A stretch of DNA of 6,562 nt from Brevundimonas sp. (GTDB lineage Bacteria; Pseudomonadota; Alphaproteobacteria; Caulobacterales; Caulobacteraceae), in contig JAAXIW010000057.1 of NCBI GenBank assembly GCA_012270135.1, positions 494 through 7,055 of the forward strand, in the 5' to 3' direction. This document shows positions 1 through 5,381 of this stretch, one piece after another (position 1 is the first letter of the stretch; every line of letters begins with the position of its first letter). The notes below the pieces were generated by a model. That model searched no databases, had not been told where the DNA came from, and saw only the letters and a program-made list of their open reading frames with translations. Position numbers and translations under genes: made by a program.

Positions 1-17
1 ATGGTTCCCCCTTTCAT
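1..17 (-). CDS. 5' end of an unidentified minus-strand gene (partial)
   Basis: On the minus strand, an ATG at 17-15 is preceded by a strong ribosome binding site, GGAGGAGGA (29-21), at normal spacing. The frame then stays open to the window edge and reads MKGGT. A second in-frame ATG at 44-42 would add nine residues (MAGQTGGGS) but has no comparable binding site, so the start at 17 is preferred. Too little is visible to assign any function. It lies about 50 nt downstream of the exchanger gene on the same strand and could be cotranscribed with it. The call rests only on the binding site and start codon. Confidence 0.4.
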
Positions 18-20
18 TGA

Positions 21-29
21 TCCTCCTCC
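21..29 (-). promoter_or_regulatory. Shine-Dalgarno site for the left-edge gene
   Basis: The minus strand reads GGAGGAGGA here, with three bases between it and the ATG at 17-15; the GGAGG core sits at an ordinary distance. It is the strongest ribosome binding site in the window and is the main evidence that a gene starts at the left edge. Confidence 0.5.
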
Positions 30-68
30 GGTCTGGCCCGCCATGTGTTGTCTCGTTCTGTTGTTAAT

Positions 69-698
69 TTAGTCCGTGATCAGGTCCACTCCGCCCGCCG
101 CCGCCAACAGCAGGCTCAACCTGGCCGCCGGCCCGCGCCGCTCCTCGCCCTCCGTCTTCCCGACCGTCGCCGCCCGGCCCGCCGGCCGCCAGCGCGTCTC
201 CCGGCTCAGGGTCCGCGCCGTCAGCACGCAGGCGACGTAAGCGATGACCAGTACGGCCGACCCCGCTCCGACCCCCGTCCCGAACAATTCCCGGTCGCCG
301 GACACGACGGCCATTGCGGCCACGGCCAGAAGCACCACATTCATGGCGGCGTAGGCGATCACATCGGGCCGCGGCGGCTGCGCGGTCAGGGCCTTGCGCC
401 CCAGCATCGCATCCACCACCGCCAGGATGACCAGCTGGAAGGCCACGCCGCCCAGCAGGTTGTTCACCGCCAGCGAAGGGCCCGAGGTCAACACTCCGCT
501 GATCGACGTGGCCACCTCCGGCAGCGACGTGATCCCGCCCAGCAGCACAAGCCCGACCACCGCCCCGCTCAGCCCCGTCGCCGTCGCGAACCGGTCGGCG
601 TAACCCGCCAGCTTCGTCCCGGCGATCCACACTGCCGCCGCCGAGGCGATGAAGACCGCCGCCGCCATCCAGGAACTCTGCCCGATCCAGTCGGCCAT
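69..698 (-). CDS. CaCA-type (sodium/calcium exchanger) membrane protein, N-terminal half only
   Basis: The 209-residue protein is very hydrophobic, with about five membrane spans (near residues 10-28, 43-65, 74-98, 112-132 and 143-162). It carries one alpha-repeat typical of the Ca2+:cation antiporter superfamily: GGITSLPEVATSI (54-66), with the acidic ion-site residue at E61, then LAVNNLLGGVAFQ (76-88), where the usual GN..GSN signature reads NN..GGV. Family members normally have two such repeats in about 320-350 residues. Here the frame stops just after a basic loop (164-193) and the first residues of what looks like a sixth span. The other two frames also stop within a few codons, so a single frameshift does not restore a second half. 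Start ATG at 698-696 has GAGG 4 nt upstream. Ion specificity cannot be told. It is either a natural half-size exchanger that pairs with itself or a partner, or a 3'-truncated gene; truncation seems likelier. Confidence 0.75.
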   Translation of the reverse strand: MADWIGQSSWMAAAVFIASAAAVWIAGTKLAGYADRFATATGLSGAVVGLVLLGGITSLPEVATSISGVLTSGPSLAVNNLLGGVAFQLVILAVVDAMLGRKALTAQPPRPDVIAYAAMNVVLLAVAAMAVVSGDRELFGTGVGAGSAVLVIAYVACVLTARTLSRETRWRPAGRAATVGKTEGEERRGPAARLSLLLAAAGGVDLITD

Positions 699-742
699 AC
701 CGCCTCGTCGCTACCGCCCGTCGATCAGACCCTAACCGAACG

Positions 743-766
743 CGCTCCCGGACGTTCCGGAGAGCG
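743..766. promoter_or_regulatory. Bulged hairpin / inverted repeat in the divergent intergenic region
   Basis: CGCTCCCGGA (743-752) pairs with TCCGGAGAGCG (756-766), giving ten base pairs with one bulged A (761) and a three-base loop. A run of five T follows at 776-780, nine bases after the stem. That distance is too long for a textbook intrinsic terminator, and no plus-strand gene upstream would need one. It lies between the divergent exchanger and rnr genes, so it could be an operator, a leader structure in the rnr mRNA, or chance in GC-rich DNA. I could not find a convincing -35/-10 pair for either gene in 699-828. Confidence 0.3.
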
Positions 767-819
767 TCGCGCCCCTTTTTCCGCGCGGCATGTCCAACGA
801 CACGCACCCGCGCTATCAC

Positions 820-823
820 AGGA
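820..823 (+). promoter_or_regulatory. Ribosome binding site that decides the rnr start
   Basis: AGGA lies five bases before the ATG at 829. The alternative in-frame ATG at 790 is preceded by a T-run and CCGCGCGGC with no Shine-Dalgarno match at a usable distance, so the downstream start is preferred. Confidence 0.55.
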
Positions 824-828
824 ATCCA

Positions 829-3168
829 ATGACCAAACCTCCCCGCCGGCCCGCCGCCGGCCTCCCTGATAAAGACGCGCTGCTCGCCTTCCTCCGCGAG
901 GCCGGATCGGCGGAGAAAACCGATATCGCCCGCCATTTCGGCCTCAAGGGCGGCGATCGCCGCGCGCTGCGCGAAATGATCCGGGAGCTCGAGGCCGAAG
1001 GCCGCCTCGGCAAGCGCGGCCGCAAGGGCTTCTCCGAAGCCGGCGGCCTCCCCCCCGTCGGCGTCGCCGACGTGGTCGAGCGCGACGTCGCCGGCGAATT
1101 CTACGTCACCCTCGTCGAGGCCTCGCCCGACGCGCCGCGCGCCATCCTGGTTCCGGACAACACCGGAAAGACCGGCGCGGCCCCCGGCCTCGGCGCCCGG
1201 GTCCTGGCCAAATTCTCGCGCGGCGAGAACGGCTGGGAAGCGCGCATCATCAAGGTGCTCGACACCGATACGAACCGCGTCCTCGGCGTCATCCGCAAAT
1301 CCAACAAGGAGGTCCGGGTCGAACCCGTCGACCGTCGCTCGAAGGACGTCCTGCTGGTTCCCCACGCCCAGGCCGGCGACCTGCGCGACGGCGACCTGGT
1401 GCTGGCCGCCATCGAAAAGGGCGAGCACCGCTACGGCCCCAAACGCGGCAAGATACTCGAGGCCATCGGCCGCGAGGATGACCCGCGCGCCGCCTCCCTG
1501 ATCGCCATCGCCGCCCACAATGTGCCGATGGGCTTCTCGGACAAGGTGCTTCAGGAGGCCCAGGATCAGGAACTTCCGTCGTTGAAGGGCCGGGAGGACC
1601 TGCGCGACCTGCCGCTGATCACCATCGATCCCGCCGATGCGCGCGACCACGACGACGCCGTCTTCGCCCAGCGCGACGAGGATCCGAAAAACGAGGGCGG
1701 CTGGATCGTCTGGGTCGCCATCGCCGACGTCGCCGCCTACGTCCGCCCCGGCACGACGCTGGACCGCGAAGCGCGCGAGAAGGGCAATTCCACCTACTTC
1801 CCCGACCGCGTCGAGCCGATGCTGCCCGAGGTCCTGTCCAACGGGCTGTGCAGCCTGAAACAGGGCGAGAACCGCGCCTGCCTCGCCGTCCGCATGGTCT
1901 TCGACAGGGCCGGCCGGAAGACAGGGCACAAATTCGTCCGCGGCCTGATGCGCTCGCACGCCAGCCTCAGCTACGAACAGGCCCAGGCCGCCATCGACGG
2001 AGTAGAGAACGGCGGCGGGACCGACGAGGTCACCGGCCCGATCATGGAGACCATCCTCTATCCGCTGTGGAACGCCTACAGGACGATGCTCAAAGGCCGC
2101 GAGAAGCGCAGCCCGCTGGCCATCGAAAGCCCCGAGCGCAAGGTGCTGATGGACCCCGGCGGCGGCATCGGCTCGATCCAGCCGCGCAAGTCGCTGGAGG
2201 CGCACCGCCTGATCGAGGAGATGATGATCCAGGCCAACGTCTGCGCCGCCGAGACTCTGGAGCAGAAGCGCGTGCCCCTGCTCTACCGCGTCCATGACGC
2301 CCCCAGTCAGGAGAAGCTCTTCAACCTGGGCGACTTCCTCCAGACCATCGGCAAGCCGTGGAACAAGGGCGAACCGGCCACCACGAAACGGTTCAACAAG
2401 CTGCTCGACGAGACCCGCGAAGGCGAACACGCCGAGGTCGTCAACGAGGTCGTCCTGCGCACCCAGATGCAGGCCATCTACAGCCCCGAGAACGTCGGCC
2501 ACTTCGGCCTCAACCTCGACCGCTACGCCCACTTCACCTCGCCGATCCGGCGCTATTCCGACCTGATCGTCCACCGCGGCCTGATCCGCGGTCTCGGCCT
2601 CGGCAAGGACGGACTCACCGACCGCGAGATCGCCGAACTGCCCGCGATCGCCGAACAGGTGACGATGACCGAGCGCCGCTCCATGGCCGCCGAGCGCGCC
2701 GCCATGGACCGCTACATGGCCGCCTTCCTGTCCGAGCGGGTCGGCGCGACCTTCACCGGCCGCATCAGCGGCGTGACCCGCTTCGGCCTGTTCATCCGGC
2801 TCGATGAGACCGGCGCCGACGGCCTGGTGCCCGTCTCGACGCTCGGCGGCGAGTATTTCCACCACGACGACCGCACCCACGCCCTCGTCGGCGAACGCAG
2901 CGGGGCGCGCTGGACCCTCGGCCGCGATGTCGAGGTCAAGCTGGTCGAAGCCACCCCCGTCACCGGCGGCCTGGTCTTCGAGATGCTGTCCGACCCCGCC
3001 CCGCGCGATCCCAACGCGCCCTCGCCGCGCCTCGGCGCCCGCACCCGCGGCAGGGGCGGCGACGGCTTCCCCAAACGCGGCGGCGGCCGTCCCGGCGGTC
3101 CCAAACCCCCGCGCGGCGGCAAACCCTCCGGCGGCCTCAAGGGCGTCCGCAAGGGCAAGCGACGCTGA
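829..3168 (+). CDS. rnr: Ribonuclease R (3'-5' exoribonuclease, RNB family)
   Basis: This 779-residue protein has the full RNase R architecture. An N-terminal winged-helix segment (about 15-61) is followed by two cold-shock/OB regions (about 80-235), the RNB catalytic domain (about 255-600), an S1 RNA-binding domain (638-720) and a basic Gly/Pro-rich tail (725-779). The metal-binding aspartates are D267, D273, D275 and D276 in TIDPADARDHDDA, spaced as in the E. coli enzyme. The RNB signature SPIRRYSDLIVHR is at 571-583. The family degrades structured RNA processively from the 3' end in the cytoplasm and acts in rRNA quality control, mRNA turnover and often tmRNA/cold-shock physiology. The ATG at 829 is chosen for its AGGA site; starting at 790 would add 13 residues. 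Diverges from the exchanger gene. The winged-helix and S1 domains and the tail distinguish it from RNase II. Nothing appears broken. Confidence 0.96.
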   Translation: MTKPPRRPAAGLPDKDALLAFLREAGSAEKTDIARHFGLKGGDRRALREMIRELEAEGRLGKRGRKGFSEAGGLPPVGVADVVERDVAGEFYVTLVEASPDAPRAILVPDNTGKTGAAPGLGARVLAKFSRGENGWEARIIKVLDTDTNRVLGVIRKSNKEVRVEPVDRRSKDVLLVPHAQAGDLRDGDLVLAAIEKGEHRYGPKRGKILEAIGREDDPRAASLIAIAAHNVPMGFSDKVLQEAQDQELPSLKGREDLRDLPLITIDPADARDHDDAVFAQRDEDPKNEGGWIVWVAIADVAAYVRPGTTLDREAREKGNSTYFPDRVEPMLPEVLSNGLCSLKQGENRACLAVRMVFDRAGRKTGHKFVRGLMRSHASLSYEQAQAAIDGVENGGGTDEVTGPIMETILYPLWNAYRTMLKGREKRSPLAIESPERKVLMDPGGGIGSIQPRKSLEAHRLIEEMMIQANVCAAETLEQKRVPLLYRVHDAPSQEKLFNLGDFLQTIGKPWNKGEPATTKRFNKLLDETREGEHAEVVNEVVLRTQMQAIYSPENVGHFGLNLDRYAHFTSPIRRYSDLIVHRGLIRGLGLGKDGLTDREIAELPAIAEQVTMTERRSMAAERAAMDRYMAAFLSERVGATFTGRISGVTRFGLFIRLDETGADGLVPVSTLGGEYFHHDDRTHALVGERSGARWTLGRDVEVKLVEATPVTGGLVFEMLSDPAPRDPNAPSPRLGARTRGRGGDGFPKRGGGRPGGPKPPRGGKPSGGLKGVRKGKRR

Positions 3169-3169
3169 T

Positions 3170-3188
3170 TCAGGCGCGTCCGGCCTGA
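3170..3188 (+). terminator. Possible weak hairpin after rnr
   Basis: TCAGGC (3170-3175) pairs perfectly with GCCTGA (3183-3188) around a seven-base loop, starting two bases after the rnr stop codon. Only AATTT follows instead of a real T-run. It might be a weak terminator, a processing or stabilising stem between rnr and the next gene, or chance. The 77-nt gap holds no convincing promoter for the downstream gene. Confidence 0.25.
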
Positions 3189-3245
3189 CGAATTTCGCGT
3201 CCCGCCTCCTTTCGTCTAGCCTCGCTCGCCGAACGGGAGGACGCC

Positions 3246-4232
3246 ATGACACGACTGAACTCGACCCTCGCTTCGGCTCTGGCCGCCGCGTTGCTGCTCG
3301 CCACCGTCCCGGCGGCGGCCAATGACACCGTCGCCTCGATGGGAGCGGGCGGCCTTGTGTTCGAGAAGACCGACGGCATCACCATGCTGTCCGAAGACCT
3401 GTTCCTGTCTATGGATGAGGTCCGGGTCGCCTACCGCTTCCTCAACCACACCGACGAGGCGATCGAGACCATCGTCGCCTTCCCGATGCCGGACATCGAG
3501 CCGGACTGGATGGGCTCGATCCGGGGGCCGGTCTCCGATCCCATGCGGACCCTGCCCTTCATCACCCGGGTCGACGGCTATTCCGTCCCGACCCAGGTCG
3601 AACAGAAGGCGATGCTGAACGGCGTCGACGTCACCCGCCGCCTGCAGCGCCTCGGCCTGCCGCTCATCCCCTATTTCGACGCCCTCGAAGGGCCGGTGGG
3701 CGAGCTCACGGAAGCCCAGATCGCCGAACTGGTCGCCGACGGCCTGATCGAGAGCAATGTCCACGCTGACGGCAGCCGATCCACCTTCGGGCTCTGGACC
3801 CTGAAGACGACCCACTACTGGACCCAGCATTTCTATCCCGGCGAGGAAGTCAGGATCGAGCACCTCTACATTCCCGTCGTCGGCGGGACGACGGCCACAG
3901 GCGTCGGCGAACCCGGCGACCCCCGGGCGGCCTATGACGGCCAATACTGCGTCGATGAACCGGTTCGGGCCGCCGTCGCGCGCCGACAGGCCGAGGGGTT
4001 TCAGATGCGGGACAACTGGCTCGACTATACCCTCGTCACCGGCGCGAACTGGTCCGGTCCGATCGGCGAGTTCCGTCTCGTGGTCGACAAGGGATCCGAA
4101 AACAACGTCGTCAGCTTCTGCGCCGAAGGCGTGCGCCGCATCAGCCCGACCCAGTTCGAGGTCCGCTATTCCAACTACACGCCGACACGGGATCTCAACG
4201 TGCTAATCGTCCAGGGTGACCGCTACGAGTAA
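3246..4232 (+). CDS. Secreted DUF4424 family protein
   Basis: The protein has 328 residues. Residues 1-25 form a clear Sec signal peptide: a positively charged start, a hydrophobic Ala/Leu core and a PAAA cleavage site before N26, so the mature protein should be periplasmic or outside. The mature N-terminus matches the DUF4424 pattern: GGLVFEKTDGITMLSEDLF, then a segment with VAYRFLNHTDE and VAFPMPDIEPDW. Two cysteines, C235 (in QYCVDEP) and C292 (in SFCAEG), could form a disulfide in an oxidising compartment. There is no second membrane anchor and no recognisable catalytic motif. The family's function is not established. ATG 3246 has a good GGGAGG site five bases upstream. Its last 17 nt overlap the Nudix gene, suggesting coupled translation. 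The assignment rests on recalled family sequence, not a profile search. Confidence 0.8.
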   Translation: MTRLNSTLASALAAALLLATVPAAANDTVASMGAGGLVFEKTDGITMLSEDLFLSMDEVRVAYRFLNHTDEAIETIVAFPMPDIEPDWMGSIRGPVSDPMRTLPFITRVDGYSVPTQVEQKAMLNGVDVTRRLQRLGLPLIPYFDALEGPVGELTEAQIAELVADGLIESNVHADGSRSTFGLWTLKTTHYWTQHFYPGEEVRIEHLYIPVVGGTTATGVGEPGDPRAAYDGQYCVDEPVRAAVARRQAEGFQMRDNWLDYTLVTGANWSGPIGEFRLVVDKGSENNVVSFCAEGVRRISPTQFEVRYSNYTPTRDLNVLIVQGDRYE

Positions 4233-4932
4233 TCCGTTCGACGCCGCCCGTGACCTGGCCGACGCCCCGCGCGTGGGCGGCCGTCAGCGCCCCCGGGACG
4301 CCGCCACCCTGATCCTGACCCGGCCCGGACCGGCGGGCCCGGAGGTGCTGATGGGCCGCCGCGCGGCCGGCCACGTCTTCATGGCCTCCAAATGGGTCTT
4401 CCCCGGCGGCCGCGTCGAGCGCACCGATCCCTCCGCCGCCTTCGCCACCGACCTCGCCGCCGCCGACGCGCTCCGGCTCGCGCGCGAGCTGGCGCCCCGC
4501 CGCGCCCGCGCCCTGGCCCTCGCCGCCGTGCGCGAGACCTTCGAGGAGACCGGCCTGCTGCTCGCCGAACCCGCTCCGCCTGCTTCCGTCGCCGGTCCCT
4601 GGCGCGAGTTCCGGGCGGTCGGCGCCCTGCCGGACCTCGCGGCCCTGCGCTACATCGCTCGCGCCATCACCCCGCCCGGCCGCACCCGCCGCTTCGACGC
4701 CCGCTTCTTCATGGCCGACGCCTCGGCCCTGCTGTATCCCGAGCCGACCGCCGGCTCCGGCGAGCTCGACGAGATCGCCTGGCTGCCGCTGGTCCAGGCC
4801 CGCGCCGTCGACCTGCCCGCCATTACCCGCTTCGTGCTGGGCGAGGTGGCCGAAAGGCTGTCGCAGCCGAACCGTCCCCTGCCCTTCGTCCGCATGGTCC
4901 GGGGCAAGCACGTCATCGAGCATCAGGACTGA
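4216..4932 (+). CDS. Nudix hydrolase with an insertion in the Nudix box (NUDT19-like)
   Basis: This is a 238-residue cytosolic protein with no signal peptide. The Nudix motif is split: FPGGRVE (62-68) holds the glycine-rich start, and RETFEETG (106-113) holds the metal-binding RExxEE helix. A canonical box has 14 residues between the key Gly and the Arg; here there are 41, an Ala/Leu/Arg-rich insertion of about 27. Insertions at this point are known in NUDT19-type enzymes, which cleave CoA and acyl-CoA diphosphates, so a CoA-derivative diphosphatase is a reasonable guess, but the substrate is not shown. The start is GTG, with AGG directly abutting it and no properly spaced Shine-Dalgarno, inside the end of the DUF4424 gene. 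A stop at 4204 rules out any earlier start in this frame. Translation probably depends on ribosomes finishing DUF4424. A GTG at 4273 is a less likely alternative start. Confidence 0.88.
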   Translation: MTATSNPFDAARDLADAPRVGGRQRPRDAATLILTRPGPAGPEVLMGRRAAGHVFMASKWVFPGGRVERTDPSAAFATDLAAADALRLARELAPRRARALALAAVRETFEETGLLLAEPAPPASVAGPWREFRAVGALPDLAALRYIARAITPPGRTRRFDARFFMADASALLYPEPTAGSGELDEIAWLPLVQARAVDLPAITRFVLGEVAERLSQPNRPLPFVRMVRGKHVIEHQD

Positions 4933-4937
4933 GCGCC

Positions 4938-5348
4938 ATGGCCGACACCCCGATCACCCTGCGCCTGACCATCGCCGACCCCGTCCCCGGCGGCCGCTAC
5001 CGCCTGCCGAAGGCCGACGCCCCGCTCGAGCCCGTCACTGCGTCCGAAGCGCCCCTGTCCTTCGACGTCCCGATCCGCCTGTCCGCCGACAACCGCTTCC
5101 TCGGCCCCTTCGTCCGTCGCGAGGGGCCGGCCCGCCGCTTCGTCTACATCCGCATCGGAACCTCCGCCGGCGATCACGCCAGCCCGTGGAGCCGCCGGGC
5201 CAAGATCGACATCCACGACATCCCGCCGGCCCTGCTGGACCGCGCCCGCGCAGGCCGGACGCTCGAGGTCGTCCTGCCGGGTCGCGGCAAGGACGGCTCG
5301 CCGGCCTGCGCCACCGTTCGTCCGACGACGTCCTGGCGCGCGCTTTGA
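4938..5348 (+). CDS. DUF5990 family protein
   Basis: This small 136-residue protein has no signal peptide or membrane span. The motifs match DUF5990 as I remember it: an N-terminal LRLTIADPVPGG strand and turn (8-19), FLGPFVRREGPARRFVYIRIG (54-74), SPWSRRAKIDI (82-92), and a C-terminal DGSPACATVRP (119-129). It is probably a compact beta-rich cytosolic domain; no catalytic residues are evident and the family has no known function. ATG 4938 lies five bases after the Nudix stop codon, with AGGA (4925-4928) nine bases upstream, inside the Nudix reading frame. The frame is open upstream to 4392, but that extension only shadows the Nudix gene. Position and spacing indicate cotranscription with the Nudix gene. 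Confidence 0.78.
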   Translation: MADTPITLRLTIADPVPGGRYRLPKADAPLEPVTASEAPLSFDVPIRLSADNRFLGPFVRREGPARRFVYIRIGTSAGDHASPWSRRAKIDIHDIPPALLDRARAGRTLEVVLPGRGKDGSPACATVRPTTSWRAL

Positions 5349-5368
5349 CCGCGCCCCCGCCCGCCGGT

Positions 5369-5381
5369 ATGCCGACGGCAT
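5369..5381. repeat. Perfect 13-bp inverted repeat over the start codon of the oxygenase-sulfotransferase gene
   Basis: ATGCCG and CGGCAT flank a central A. The right arm includes the first two bases of the start codon at 5380. The DNA is a possible small dimer-protein site. As RNA the single-base centre cannot form a tight full hairpin, so only a partial stem with a wider loop is possible. It may be fortuitous. Confidence 0.35.

Noticed and set aside
743..780. Calling the hairpin before rnr an intrinsic terminator
   Set aside because: The T-run starts nine bases after the stem, and no plus-strand gene lies upstream to be terminated.
790..828. Upstream ATG as the rnr start, adding MSNDTHPRYHRNP
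   Set aside because: No Shine-Dalgarno sequence lies at a usable distance, and the extra residues do not resemble a family N-terminus. The ATG at 829 has AGGA five bases upstream.
45..869. A 274-codon plus-strand frame opposite the exchanger
   Set aside because: Its translation is Arg/Pro/Gln-rich with no recognisable motif, while the minus strand encodes a coherent membrane protein with an alpha-repeat.
3185..3222. CTGACG and TCTAGCCT as a possible -35/-10 promoter for the DUF4424 gene
   Set aside because: The spacing between the two elements is about 24 bases and the -10 match is poor, so it does not support a promoter call.
64..3252. A 1062-codon open reading frame on the minus strand opposite rnr
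   Set aside because: It is the antisense shadow of rnr, created by G/C-biased third codon positions. Its translation is low-complexity Gly/Ala/Asp/Val with no family motif, and it also overlaps the real exchanger gene in another frame.
4392..4937. N-terminal extension of the DUF5990 frame back to 4392
   Set aside because: This part is Arg/Pro-rich shadow sequence inside the Nudix gene. The DUF5990 motifs begin only after the ATG at 4938, which has its own AGGA site.
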